This document shows positions 12,821-25,400 of a DNA stretch of 64,000 bases, in pieces. Both the position numbers and the translations under genes were made by a program. The stretch covers positions 248,910-312,909 of the forward strand of contig ML986625.1 in NCBI GenBank assembly GCA_010094045.1, given 5' to 3'. Source of the DNA: Lojkania enalia. Lineage: Eukaryota; Ascomycota; Dothideomycetes; Pleosporales. The notes beneath the pieces are model-generated. The model ran no database searches and was not told where the DNA came from. It saw nothing but the letters and a program-made list of their open reading frames with translations. Each line of letters opens with the position of its first letter. Within the stretch, counting starts at the first letter, position 1.

Positions 12821-13391
12821 ATGAGTGCATCATTCTCGGTATACTGCATTACGATCTTTGTTCGCCCCACCATAACTGATGATAACAGGCCTCCGAAGGT
12901 CCACCGCCGCCACCGATAGGCCAGCAATCTCCTATATACTTCCCTCCTCCGCCGGAGGAGTCGCCGCCCTCTTATTACGATGCTACCCATTCTTCCTCCT
13001 CCCCTCTTCTCGTCGGACCGCCACCCAATTACGGGACGTATAGAGACGTAGATGAATCGTCCAGCACGAGCAGCGTCATTGAAGAAACAACCAGGTCCCT
13101 TCCGGAATGGGTTGGCCAAATACTGGTCGTCCTAGTATTTTTGAGTATGAAATATTCCAATATCCTCTCGGGCTTCTACCTATTATAGTCTTGGAGCAAC
13201 TACAAAGCTGCTATTTTATGCTGGCCCAGGCTGCTTGGATACGGTGGTGGGAAATGGCTTCCGTAGGAGGCAATAGCCCAAAACGATTTTTTCATCTTGC
13301 CTCTATGAGTCCTGCTAATTTTATAATTACTATAGCTATATTGTACGGATTCTGGAGGCTTGTCAACGATCCTGACAGCTTCCCTAGTTGA
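12821..13391 (+). CDS. Small two-TM protein with two PPxY motifs (possible Rsp5/NEDD4-type adaptor)
   Basis: Not a gene I recognise. Three exons fit: 12821-12838, 12889-13144 and 13189-13391, with introns of 50 bp (CTGAT branch, ends AACAG) and 44 bp (GTATGA...TATAG). They give 158 residues in one frame; the OXR1 gene here also has a 44-bp intron. Residues 1-78 are Pro/Ser-rich, with a PPPPP run at 11-15 and two PPxY motifs, PPSY at 32-35 and PPNY at 51-54. A hydrophobic segment lies at about 80-96 (WVGQILVVLVFLILEQL) and a second at about 135-150 (NFIITIAILYGFWRLV). PPxY motifs bind WW domains of NEDD4/Rsp5 ubiquitin ligases, and small membrane proteins with such motifs often recruit the ligase to membrane cargo. 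That role is inference. If the second intron is not spliced, the protein would stop at 13186 with only one TM. Confidence 0.6.
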
Positions 13392-15775
13392 TACCCCACA
13401 TGGCTGAACGATACGCAAGCATCACACTCGATCCGAGAATGAGAAGGGCGTTTCCTGATAAGTTTTCTGGCCTTATTCATACCATGGAGCATTGAATCTG
13501 CAAGAATACGGCTCCTGGCTCGGAATATCTCGAAAGGGAAACGAAGCACGTGATCTCTACAACTTTTCCGCATGGGATCTGAGTAAAGAGTAGGAGTCTA
13601 AACCACGCGCAGTACGCGACAGAATAGCATTCAAAGTGAACCTATAAAGCGTTGTTGCGATACTCTTAGGCGGTGTGTCTCATAGGGCTAGCAACCTTGG
13701 AAAGCGTGTCGATGCCAAGCCTACAACTATTCTCACCCCCGGGGTGCGCCACCTCGCTTCTTCGCAATAAAAAGTGAGATAAATGGACCATTAATCGAGG
13801 GAAGGATTATAAAACATAGGGTATGGGTCCTGAATACCTAGCGATGCCGGGATCTATTGCGATTCCCACCTAGCTTCACCGGTCGATGCCCTGGATTGTG
13901 TCGGTTATGCATGGCCCATTTCTCCCCTCGACGTGCGCATGAGCTGGCACAAATTTCTCTGGCTCTGCGAGTTACAATCACTCATTCATCATTTCACCGA
14001 CTCTTGGGGCATCTGGCCCGCCTCTTGAGTCAACTATACAACAAATCTTAATGTACGACTTCTGGAAGCATTAAGCAACCAATTTTAGCGATTCCGTCGA
14101 CACCGCCTCGGGCTGTCCGTGGACCAACGGTCTGCAATAATTAAAGGCTTGCCACAATCAGCCCTATACGACCTTAGAAACTCCCGCCCAATGACGGACC
14201 GCGGATCGTCTCTTGATCAACATACGCCAACCCCCGACAGGCAACTTTGGTGTAGGATCATCACTGCGTTCCCGAAAACTTTCATGATCTACCAACTAAG
14301 CCTCTGGATCTTGCTATTTATTTTGCACACCGACAGTGCTACTAATCCCTGCCTTGATCGTCGCGCCGGCCGCTCTGGTCATATGTAGCGTCACGTCCAA
14401 TCATCCGACCCCAGAGCTCGAGGCCGATGTCTATGGGCGCTTTGTCTGTCGGCTATGTCTTGAGTCCCTATATTGAATCCTTTCCACGGCTAGCTAGCAG
14501 CATCCACATTCGTTTCACGCTTATCTTGCGGTGTAACGTCCAAAGATGTCCGTCAAAACAGGGATGGGCCTCGCAATAATTATGTGGTTATGAATAGGCG
14601 AACACTTACCGAATAGGGGTCAGCTGTTCGCTTCAGCAAGGCTGGAGATGCTGAGATCAGCGGAAAGCGCTGCTGAAGCTTGCGTGTACGCGCTTTGTTA
14701 CTGAGGCGCAACTTCTAGCAGGTTATTGGTTGACAGCCAAGGGTCAAGGAGATTGGAACGGCGTCAGGCTACGAATAGGTGGCGTAGAGGCTACTGGTGC
14801 AGTTTCGTTCCCCATAGGCTGGCACGAACTTAGGACTATAGCAAGGAGGCATGGGTAGCACAGCTCTCCGTCTAGAGTATTAATATCAGATACGAGTTGA
14901 AAGAGGGAATGGCGCTGTAAGCAAGAGCCTGCGCCCTGGATCATAGGCTTTGGGATGAAGAATCAGACGACGGCTGCGTTCCTGTTCCGTTCATACCCCA
15001 AGAATCGTGCTAGTCAGCCTCTCAAGTCCAATCTAGATGAGATGATAGGTAATCTAGCACTCAATGACCCCTTTCTCGAGGCAATACTTGTTTCTTGGTC
15101 CCGACGTTTCGCTTTTTTTTGTCAGTGCTGCTGCATCCTCTAACACTCCGACATACTAATTCAGAAGGTGTTAGAAGGTCTCGGACGGGAGTATGATGCA
15201 GCCGAATCGTCACCGCACAGGATATAGCTCAGTGAGCAGATTTCAGTCGACTTAGAGAAGAGACAATTGAAATGAATAGGCCGCCACGACCACCAATCAC
15301 CATAGTACATACATCTGTCTAGGCATTTCCTGCAGCCTGTGCATGTCCGCACATATCCGAGGCAGCTTTGAAATCGCTTCTGTGCGCTCTGTCATCCCCA
15401 CAACCTATGACTCTTACGACACCAGCACCACTATCACTTTCCTGCACCATGCAGCACTTGCGCCCTCTCTGTAGGTGCGTGCCTAACATCATTCAATAGT
15501 TTGCTATTGATGTCTTAACCGCTGCAAGCTGCGTGTGAAACTGCAGAAACCCCCCATGCTCGCACTCAGCTCCTCGCCGTGCTTGCAACAATCCCCATCC
15601 TACCGACGCCTCTTCGCCCTAACATGCATCTGTTCTCGAATATCCTCGCCCAATGATACGCCCATCCCCAGACTTCTCCGCTCCAGCCTACGCGCTCATA
15701 GGCTTCTCGCAGCGACCGCTAGCCTGTGCTCTGCGTCCCCTCTCCCGCCCTCCACGGGCCCCCACCAGTCGCCCG
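13392..15775. other. Gene-free interval
   Basis: About 2.4 kb between the PPxY gene and the 3' end of the secreted-protein gene. Composition is close to balanced. All frames are broken by stops and I could not link any ORFs by splice signals. No repeats or RNA genes were recognised. Confidence 0.55.
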
Positions 15776-17776
15776 TCACAACCCGCCACGTCCTTTGTCC
15801 ACACATCCCACCTCCTTAGCTGCCTCCTTGCCCTTGTCCGGTGGATGATGAGGTCTACCGCGGCCCCAATACCCACCCCTCCAACCAACCTCGTCCTTGC
15901 TCCTGCACTTCGGAGAGGCATGGTCTTCTAGCGTGCCCATCGGCCAGATAGGAATTATGCATATCTCCTCGTCAGCGCAGGTTGGGCATTCCTTCCAGGT
16001 GGTCCATTGCAAGTAGGATACTAGGGCGTCGATGAGGGCTAGTGCATGCGCCGGAGGTGTGGACGTTGGGGACCTGGACAGAGACTGCGAGGTGACGTCG
16101 AGGGCGGACAAAAGCGTGCTGCATACCATGGATGAGATATGGGAGATAACGTCGTAGGCGAGGGATGACGCCTGCGGAGCATACGTCGGCGGCAGGACTT
16201 GCGCCATGCATCTTGCCGTCTCGCGCGTCGTGTTCCGGGCCGTGTGGTTGATGAATGGACGGAGGAGAGTGGAGAGGTACAACGCCATTTCCTCCTTCGA
16301 CTTGCGAACCTGCGATATCGGCGTGCTGAGGTAGTGTAGTGCAGAACTGTATCTCGTGACAAGCATATCCGCCACCTCTTGCCAATTCACAGTTTCCCTT
16401 CCTTCCTTCCCGCTCCTCTCACTCCTCAACACCATCCCCGTAACCTCCTCTCTAATCCTCACCAAGTCCTGCCTCCGAGCATTACTGAGCCGAGGCATGG
16501 GTACATCGCTCTGAACATCATTATCCCACAACTCCGCGCCTAGATATGCGTACACGGTGACAAAGTCCTCGTAATCTAGCGCCACGCGTCCGCCTCCTAT
16601 ACCGTGATATCGACCTGTGATGGCCTTGTAGTACTCCCACCCGCCCATTATCCCCTCGTTTAGCGACGTGGGCATCTCGACGGGCATGATATCCTTCACC
16701 TCGAGCTGAGCCTCGAAGTCGCAGAGGATAATTTCAAAGCCGCCCTCCATCCGTAGAACGCCATCGATCTTGCTTTCCCATAGTGTGGAGGTCAGGTTGC
16801 AGAGGGTAGTAGCGCGGGCTAGGTCGCCGAATATGGGGCTATGGGTGGAGTTGGAGGTTAGGTTTAGGAGGATGTCTTGCGTGTCGAGGGTCCCGTTGGT
16901 AGTTTTGCCGGCGGAGAGGCCGTCTATGTAGAGGAGGTGAAGCGGGTGGTGAGGGATGTAGGTATGGAGGTAGCCGAGCTTTTCTTCTTCATCGTCGGTT
17001 GTGTGAAGGGGATGTTGGTCATTGTGTAAGATGGGTGGGGGGTTATGATAATTAGGCGACTCGTGGCCATTTCCGAAATGCGGTGGTCCTTGGGATGGTC
17101 CTGGATGAGATGTAAATCGTTGACGGGGATGGTCTGGCGGAGGCAGTGATCCACGACGGTGATCTAGAGGCGGCTCATTGAAACATCCAGGAGGTGGAGG
17201 TCCATGAGGATGTCCCGAAAACGGTGGTCGTCTCTCATAATGCTGAGGTGGAGGTGGTGGACGATCATCTCCAAAATAAGCTTCATACTCATATTCCCAA
17301 GGTAGATGTGTATCCGGATAATCATCCCTTCCTCTCCAAATATTACGTCCGTGACGTTCTTCAAGCTCTTCTATGTCATTATTTTCACCGGCTTTCCTAG
17401 AATGCCATCCATCGTGACTCTTTGGAATCCTTTCGTGCCTATGCCCATCCTCAGGCGGTGGATGCCACCAACTCTTCGGGCGCGCAAAAATTAACGCATG
17501 TTCCGGCTCAAAAGCCAACCACTCCATTCCTACCACTCTCTCTAGGTTCCAGGTCCCATGGTACAATTGCGTGCCTGCAGGCACGGTTGCCATGAAGAAT
17601 GACATGCCATTATGGTTTAAGCTTGAACCCCATTGGCGCACGGAGGAATGGATGGCGTTGAAGATGTGATTTGCATTATTAATAGATTGTAGATACTCAA
17701 TTTGATCAGCAGCTACGAAAGGAACAGACAACGGCATGTAAGCAACTAGAAAAGTGAGGAAATTCCGCGAATGCAT
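15776..17776 (-). CDS. Secreted or wall-associated His/Pro-rich protein, conserved type of unknown function
   Basis: A single-exon frame. The longest frame starts at 17959, but I chose the ATG at 17776 because the next 22 residues form a clear signal peptide (basic start, then FLTFLVAYMPLSVPFVAA). This gives 666 residues. After the signal come a globular part with QLYHGTWNLERVVGMEWLAF and EHALIFARP, a low-complexity Pro/His/Gly-rich stretch (about residues 160-260, with PPPPP runs), then a second globular part with GYLHTYIPHHPLHLLYIDGL and a Cys-containing C-terminal half. Several N-glycosylation sequons (NLT, NST, NHT, NTT) fit an extracellular product. A basic, Gly-rich tail ends the protein. 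I cannot name the family or a reaction. The His-rich linker could bind metal, but that is speculation. Confidence 0.75.
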   Translation of the reverse strand: MHSRNFLTFLVAYMPLSVPFVAADQIEYLQSINNANHIFNAIHSSVRQWGSSLNHNGMSFFMATVPAGTQLYHGTWNLERVVGMEWLAFEPEHALIFARPKSWWHPPPEDGHRHERIPKSHDGWHSRKAGENNDIEELEERHGRNIWRGRDDYPDTHLPWEYEYEAYFGDDRPPPPPQHYERRPPFSGHPHGPPPPGCFNEPPLDHRRGSLPPPDHPRQRFTSHPGPSQGPPHFGNGHESPNYHNPPPILHNDQHPLHTTDDEEEKLGYLHTYIPHHPLHLLYIDGLSAGKTTNGTLDTQDILLNLTSNSTHSPIFGDLARATTLCNLTSTLWESKIDGVLRMEGGFEIILCDFEAQLEVKDIMPVEMPTSLNEGIMGGWEYYKAITGRYHGIGGGRVALDYEDFVTVYAYLGAELWDNDVQSDVPMPRLSNARRQDLVRIREEVTGMVLRSERSGKEGRETVNWQEVADMLVTRYSSALHYLSTPISQVRKSKEEMALYLSTLLRPFINHTARNTTRETARCMAQVLPPTYAPQASSLAYDVISHISSMVCSTLLSALDVTSQSLSRSPTSTPPAHALALIDALVSYLQWTTWKECPTCADEEICIIPIWPMGTLEDHASPKCRSKDEVGWRGGYWGRGRPHHPPDKGKEAAKEVGCVDKGRGGL

Positions 17777-20700
17777 GTTGATAATGGGTATATTCGTAGT
17801 AGAGGAGTTCTCATCCAAGGCAACACCGATGGGTGACTCGCAGGCCGGCTGAGAAATCAGACGGACACAAGGGAGGGATGACGCAGGAACCACAGACAAC
17901 TTAATTGCAGTAGTAGAAATGAATTTGCCAAAATTCTCATTTCGACTATGAAATTTCACGATGCTTTGTCGCGCCGTGTCTTACGCGGCCTTGATAGAGC
18001 GATGCCGAGATCGGATTATCTTATCTCGCATCGGTTGCGCCTTTCCGCACGTGCATTAGTCTTGTACGACGCCTTGGGGATCGCGAGAACTCCATTCCGA
18101 CTTCAAAATTGACAATCAAGATTCTCTACTCTGTGAAATAGTAATTGCAAGAATAAGTGGTGTGGACGATACGAAGCGCCTATTTGAACTCGGTAATGCA
18201 GGGGGAGCGTCTCAAGACCTTAGCGTACGCGTGTCGAAGCCTTTCTGGAGGCCATTTACGACAATTCACAAAGTGCCAGAGACAAGCCAGCCTCTTCGCA
18301 TTCTGCAACAAGACGGAGTTGGTTTATATGTTGGTAGGCCACATAGTCAGGGCTAATCCGATCCTTTCATCGAATCCCTTGATAATACTCCTAACACTCA
18401 ATCAATGTTGTGTCTGCGTTCTATGGCGGGTATGTTGAAGGTCTACACAAGCAGGGAGCAGTACTTGTTCAAGCCAGCCGTTGCTTCGTATATCGCAGGA
18501 TACGTTTCCCGAGCAAGCAAAACGAAAGAGCAAGACATCTAGTGAGCCTGTAGCAAGTTAATGATGTGTTTCTGCGATATCAATGCAGAGGGCGTTCGGG
18601 GAGATCGTCCGACAAGCGAAAATTAACTGCCATTGACGTAAAACCCGTGAACATAGGAAAATATAGGTCGACGAGGATATCACAGTGTTAGGAAGGTAGT
18701 ACGGAAGCTAGAGCACCTCGCGGTCTGTCCGACGTTCAGACGCAGTTCGCTACAGAGGTTTGCCCTGCGCTGAGTCGGTCCGTAGGGTGGAATGAGGACA
18801 GTCCAAAGTCGGGGACGCCGCTGCGTCGTCGGGGAACAAACGAGATTGAACTGCGTGGTTTGCAGATCTGAAACTCGACCATCCACACAGTCGCCCCATG
18901 ATTCCTGCAATTGAATGTAATTTTAGAATGAAGTTATTCGGCAAAGGGAGCTACGACACATTCTCGTTTGCCGAATAAAGGGTTGCTGGATTGTGACGCT
19001 GCGGCCCCTGCTGCCCGCTTCTTGAGCGCGCAGAGCTTCAGACCCACAGTGGAACGGTGCAGCGCGAGGAGAAGTATTGCGGCCGGGGTTATGGCATTGT
19101 TGAGGGTGTTGGATTGAGGAAATGGGGGCCAAGTTGAGCTCGCGTGGGTGAGAAGAGTACAGTATGGCAATGTTGAGACATTTCGCCGGCTGGCGTGTTT
19201 AAGAGAGAACTGGGCGCAACGGCCGCGATTGGACGACATGGGTGTCAAGATCCGCGCTAATGCAACCTAAGCAAAACAGGCTAGCGGCCTGGGGCACCAG
19301 TCGGACGAATCGTGGACGGGGCTGACGGTGCGGTGGGGCGGGACCCAGCCGCCGACCGCAAAGCTTCACTGCTGCTCTCTCACTGACTGGACCCGATGGG
19401 ATTCTTCCGCCTTGGACCTGGACACGAGCACTCGACGCCATGCCCAAAGTTTGGGGCGCAGCTGCATTGTGGCATCTTCCAGGATAGTGCGCTTGCGGGC
19501 AGCCGCCGTCAACGTCGAAACTAGCTTGCTTGCGGTCGACGCAGGGGACACCACGTAGGGCGACAGGGCTTCGTCAATATATGCATGTACATACAGCACC
19601 TATGTGCTCCGTACCACGCGGGGGCAGCCGAGGCGGCCGGTGCACCGTGTTGCTGGTCTCCCGGGGCACCGTCCTGGAAGGGCCGCATCGACGGTTTGGG
19701 GATTCCGGCGGATTTGGGCCCCGTTCTTACTTACTATACATCGAGATACAGGCATCAAATAGATGGCCCATGAAACCGGACTCGGCAGTCGTAGCACATG
19801 TCAAAAGGGATCAGAGAAATGCAGCATGGTCCCGCAGCCGCTGTACCTAGGTAGCGATAGGAATAGTAGCGCGTTGGAAGCTCTTTAGAAGCACGTTAGA
19901 AGCACGTGGAGTGCTCAGCGATCGCCCAGTATGGCATGCCATTCATTATTGGCAGCCCAACTGCCAGGACTTCCAACAAAGAACAGAGACTGCCCCTTTT
20001 CCATAATATCCCTGCGCTGCAGGGGATATGGTGATATTCTGTCGCCCTGCTGCCGGGATGAAGTAGTACAGTGAACGTTGTTCTATAGACAGCGGCGCTG
20101 CATTCGCCCGCTAGATCTGACTCAGTTTACCTTTGAGGTAATAGCCGCGCACTTGGCATATGCACGGGGAGACCAGTATGAACTCTTGCACACCTCTTTC
20201 TTTAGTCTCGTCGCAATGGGACGAGACACACGCGCACGATGCTCGTGACGTATCCATGGTCCGGTCTCCTGCATATTCCCAGGCTCGGAGTATCGGAGTA
20301 CTGAAAGGGCGAGCTACTGTATGTATCCTGTCGGCATGTATGTGGTATGTACTGAGTGTGGTGCGGAAAATAAATGGAATTGCTCTGGATGACATTAGTA
20401 ATATGCATTCTGACTTTCGTGGAACGGAGCTGGTGATGGCCGTCACGAGTGTACCTTGCAAGGATCTAATTGACTAGTCATGCCTTACGAGAAAACTCCA
20501 GCCTTGCCGTCGGTAGATGTGCCCAGCAAAGCGCGAGTCAAGCGGGTCTACCCAGCCAGAGGTGGAAACAAGCGGCTCAATAGCTTACCATTCTGGTCTG
20601 ATATCTCCACACAGGGTAGAGAGGGAGCTAGCCTGGTCAGCCGCTCCAATATCACATAATCTGCTCTATCGATCCCCACCACGCGGTTTGTAACTTGGGG

Positions 20701-21573
20701 CGGTATGCTTATTTGAGACCCCTGTTCACTAGCCAGGGTGGCGCGACATTGGCAGTGCAGCCACCAACTGAGCATAGCCCTATCTCCGAACATCATTTCT
20801 TGTCTCCGACCGGATGTGTATCCTGAAGAAGCGCCTTTTGCAATGCACTTGACCGCCGGTCTTCTCGCAGAAGGTTGCTAGAGCATTTACTGCCCAGATC
20901 TCGAGCTGAACTTTTCGACGAATGATTTTGGTAGTCATCCTGTCGTCCCGCAATCGTTTTCCATCGCAGTCAGCCTTGTTAAAAGTAAGGCCTCCCACTA
21001 ACTACCACGGACGTTTCAGACTATGCCCTGAAGCGGTTGCCCCAACCAGAAAATGGCATGACTTTTGCTCGACGGTTCTCGCTCGCGAACCCCGAGAAAG
21101 GAGGTCGGGCTTTCGGAGGTAATGTGAATGAACTTGTGCGACATGGCGACATGACATCATGCGCGATATTGATGGCGGAATTCCGCCGTAGTGAGAAGTA
21201 CTCGCGAGCTATGCGACGAAATTTGAGCGGTTAGGGAGAAGAACCTTGACGGTTGGTTAAAGAAATTATTTATCTTAGCTAAATACGCTTTCTATGCGGT
21301 CATTCAATCCATGCATTCAACCAGCCTAAAAATCTTATTGTTACGCTTTCATCCGAGTGCAAAAGCTTTCTCACATTACGGCATTTATATGAACGCCATA
21401 TCCATGTACCCTTAGCAACCAAACGCCAGCGCCGTTGCCGCTGAGTTTTTAATAAGTGAGTGTTGAGTAAATGCAGAAATTGGGTATCGTGAACGATGGT
21501 AATGAAAGGGGCGCAACGTCGTTCCAACATTGGGACTAGGACAGAGAGTAGAAAGGCGATCCCTTACGGACGT
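17777..21573. other. Gene-free interval downstream of the C2H2 gene
   Basis: About 3.8 kb without a supportable gene. Base composition is near balanced, unlike the AT-rich spacers elsewhere. ORFs are short and stop-limited in all frames. One perfect 12-bp inverted repeat is listed separately. Confidence 0.55.
18934..18978. repeat. Perfect 12-bp inverted repeat with 21-nt loop
   Basis: TTATTCGGCAAA at 18934-18945 and its exact reverse complement TTTGCCGAATAA at 18967-18978 could form a hairpin with a 21-nt loop, or serve as a dimeric protein site. No gene adjoins it within 2 kb. Confidence 0.6.
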
Positions 21574-22468
21574 TTACGATGTCGAATTCGCTTTTGTGCC
21601 TGAGTGGACCCGGGAAGCTTTGAGATGTATCCGTTTTACATGATCTCTCTGCATAAGATTAGTACATTGCCCTGTTTAGGTTTTAAAACTATGTGCAATG
21701 GAATCTCACCATATTGTCAACTCGGCTAAACACTCTATCACAACCTTCCCAGTCGCAAAGAACACCAGGGTTATGCTTTGCTTCGTGTCTTGCCAGGTCC
21801 TTTTTACTGGAGAAACCTCCGCCTGTAGACTGGGGACAGCCTTCATGGCGGCAGAAGAAAGATTTCGTGTGCCGCTTGTGGTGCTTCCTCAAATCGCAAC
21901 CTCGTGTGAACACTGCTCTTGATGTGCAACCTGGATAAGCACAACTCCAAGTTCCATTTTTGTTTGGGTACCCGTAGGCTCTCAAATCTGGCGAGCTCGG
22001 AGATAAGGACCGTGAAAGAGGGGGAGGGGAGCGATCTGAAGTAGCATTTGACGGAATGCCCAATCCGCCCGAAGACGAAGCTGAATGCGACCTTGATGGT
22101 CGATTTACCAAAGGCTGAGGCAGAAGGGCGGAATCATTTTGCAGAGGTTGCGAAGTTATTCCAGTCAAAGGAGGATAGGTTGAATAAGTAACATGCGCTT
22201 GCGGAATTGGCGAGCCTTGTGAGGTCCAGAAAGTGTGTGGTGGATATGGCGAGCTCACCATCGGTCTGAAGTCGTGTGATTGTGGGTATATCGGTCCAGT
22301 TCCGGGCTGCGTCACAACCGGTGGGCGGGAGGCTATCTGCTGAAGTGGGGGAGAGTACATTATGCTCGGTGGCGATTGGCAAGTACTTGACGGGAATAAA
22401 TGGCCCAAGCCGTCGTCCTGGTCGATAAAGGCCATTTCTGCTTCAGGAGAGAAGAAGGGCGTCGTCAT
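21574..22468 (-). CDS. C2H2 zinc-finger transcription factor, three fingers
   Basis: Two exons, 22468-21710 and 21648-21574, with a 61-bp intron (donor GTGAGA, acceptor ATGCAG). The splice completes the third finger, which the unspliced frame would lose. The product has 277 residues. Residues 1-165 are disordered and rich in Ser, Pro and Gln. Finger 1 uses C176, C181, H196 and H200; finger 2 uses C206, C211, H228 and H232; finger 3 uses C238, C243, H256 and H261, split by the intron just before H256. The RVDNM-RDHVKRIH helix is typical of fungal C2H2 regulators. The protein should act in the nucleus as a DNA-binding regulator; its targets are unknown. The gene sits alone in a long gene-poor region, which may hold its regulatory DNA. 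Confidence 0.87.
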
Positions 22469-25400
22469 GGTGGGGTGTGCGGCAAGTAATAACCAGAGTT
22501 TGTTAGGGGGCAGAGATCTTAGCGAGAACGTCGAGGTTCAGCACACTTCCGGATCGAAAGGTGTGAGGGACACGTAGATAGTATATCGTGCGAAAGGGGT
22601 CAATGCGCGCCAGCGGTATGGTCAAGAGAAGGGCGAAGACGTTGGATTATAAGAGTTGGCTCAGCCGTAGACGGTTAGGGCTCGAGTACTGTACAGCTGT
22701 AGGTCCGGGGGTATAAGATTAGTCCAAGGGTGGGCTCTACAGTTGGTTTCCGCAAAATAAGGCTGAGGGTCTGTGGAAACCTACGCCTACGTGGCGGGGA
22801 GTGGCGGAGTTAAGATGTCTCGCAGTTCCTGACACGGGTGATTGGCCCGTGAGTTGGGCCTAAAGATGACCAAGTTAGAAACTGAAGATGAAATCCAGAG
22901 CGGGTTAAATGCGCATTGAACAAGAGACGGTAGATCTGGGGCTCAGGCTGAATTTAGGTTTAGAATAATTCCAAGAGTCTGAACATCTCACCTAGCGAAG
23001 ATAAATAGAGCGGGACTAGAGGGGGCAGGGCCTCGAGAGTGGATAGCGTTGGCTAGGGCTAGTAGTGCTGTCTTCCCCTTCTGATATGACAACATTGCTA
23101 TTGCCTCCCGCTTGAGCACATGGGCACAAATCTTTCACAAATGCGGTGGGCGGACAAGTGAGCAGGGCCTGAGGATCCATACTGGTTAATCCCTGCAACG
23201 TGAGGGTACCGCCCTGGCGGTAAATCCCAAGCTCTGTCTCTAGCCCTGACCGACGACCTCTGCTGGGGCCGGCTAGGGTTACTACCCCGGAAGTGCTTTT
23301 TGATCAAATTGCAATTCAATTGGAAAGAGCGTACAATGCGCTGTGGCACGGATGTCCTATAATGTATACTGTGCCCCTGTGGGACAGACAGTGCTTCGTC
23401 GGCCACGGAAAGCTTCTAGAAGGTGTTGCAAGCCTCGAAACGTGGAGTCAGAATTTCTCCGAGATAGAAATAGAGATGGAGGAAGCTCCTCTGTTCAGGC
23501 CAGACCGCCGATGCACGGCGTAAGACGACATCAGAGGTGGAGGAGCGATCGCGCAAGAGGCGGCTCCTAGGGGGCATTCCCTGTTAGAAGCAGCGCTCAG
23601 AAAGATGGGGCCCGTCGATCGCAGGCAATACAGTCGGTGAGGGAGCGACGCTCGCCACACCACCTGTGCCCGTCGTGGGATGTTGTGCTCTAGTGCCGAC
23701 CAGCCATAGCCGGTCGTCGTTGGTTGAGATGAGTGGTTGGGGCCACTGCCGGGCAATGGTGAACTGAGGCGTATAATTAGTAATAGGCGGGACGATGAAC
23801 GACGGCCCCAACCTGAGCCCTGCTGCTCTGATCACTTAAGGTCTGAGTCAGAGGCGTTTCAAAGCCATCCACCATCGACGACGGTTAACTTGTCACTTGG
23901 TACCGCCTTGCAAGAGGCACGAGAGCCGTCCGCGTCTTTTTCACGCCTTTCACTACCGTGGAAATTAAGGGCACGGCGCCTGCCGCGTCGTTCGCAACGC
24001 CAAGATAGCTAGCGCTACCTCCCCGCCTGTGTGACGACGCTTCTACGCCCACATCTATCATGCCTCCTCGAGCTTCATTGAGCGGTTATCCCGAGCAGTC
24101 TATAGCGGTTGCCCGGATGGCCGGTGTTCTGGGAAGAAACCTGTCCAACCGCAGCAACGAACGTTGGCCACCAACAGCGACAGCCCTCCGACCTGGTGGA
24201 TACCCTATTAGCAATTGTGCGCCGCCCAAGACTGCTATCTTTCTGTAAAGGTGTTTCAGGTTAAGCACAGCAATGCTTGTAGGCTATACGGAGTAGTCAG
24301 ACTCGATTTTCAACAAGATCTAGATACTCCCCACTTGCTCTTCAGTTCGCTCCGCCACGGGACCGGGTATGTACGAAGCAAAAGGAGCATACGAGGATCC
24401 GTTTGAGAGCAGGTATTGTTGGACCACGTAGTCGTAGTTCCTTCTTCGGCATGTTCTTGATCTCTGAGTCGGTATTGACGTATTGTTCTTTGCCTGTATC
24501 TCCCCGCTTGCGTACCCTAGAGAAGCTACCTGTCTATCCTCGATACTGTCTAGCTTCATGAAAGTGCACCCACAAGTATCACGAATGGCATGATACCCGT
24601 ATTCTAACTCCAGAATGTTGCAGGAGCCTTCCGTCACAGCCTTATTGCAGCCTCGGAATTTGAGAAGTGTTTCCGGTTATTCTCGCGCCGTTAGGGAGTG
24701 AGTCTAGTTTAGTCATTCAAGAATGCGTCAAGTCTTGGTCTAGAACTGCAAGTTTCACTGAAATAGCTTCCCTGACGTAGATATAGCCGACAGATATCGG
24801 AAGCGTGCTGGTGTTGGCAGGTACCGCGTCACCACTAATTCTGCAACTGATGTGTTGCAGATCCTTCTCGTGAAGGTTATGGACTACTACAATGTTCAAG
24901 AGAAATGCACTAATAATGGGGTGCGGGAGAGTAGGTCGAAGTAGAAGTGCATTGAGCACTAAGCATAGTTCCCTCTCACGCAAGTCGTGCAAGTCACACC
25001 AGAACCAAGGTGACAGCTCGGTCGACGGCTAAGTGGGCTTCTTTCGACTTCTCATTACCAGGACTCGAGGAGCTACGCACAGAAAACGTACGATATACGG
25101 CCCTATTTTCAGAAATCAGGTCGAGGAAGAGTACTCCAATTCCTCGCGCGTTTCGGTCTTAATCTGTTAGTGTAATAACCGAAATGACCTCATAGCGTGG
25201 ATGGCTATGTGAGCTCACTCAAAGTTCGAAGCGATGGACTTTGCAGGAAGTTAAGTGTCTCGGCCATTTTTCTACCCTAGTCCGCGGGATTAAGACCCAT
25301 GCAGGCTCGTGCGGACAGGGCTACAACGGCTAACAAGCGAATGATGCATTTCTGAGGGATCGAAAGTGCATCGGAACGGGAATGCTCCACGATCGGCTCG

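Noticed and set aside
12751..13119. 122-codon minus-strand frame
   Set aside because: Arg-rich shadow of the PPxY gene on the other strand.
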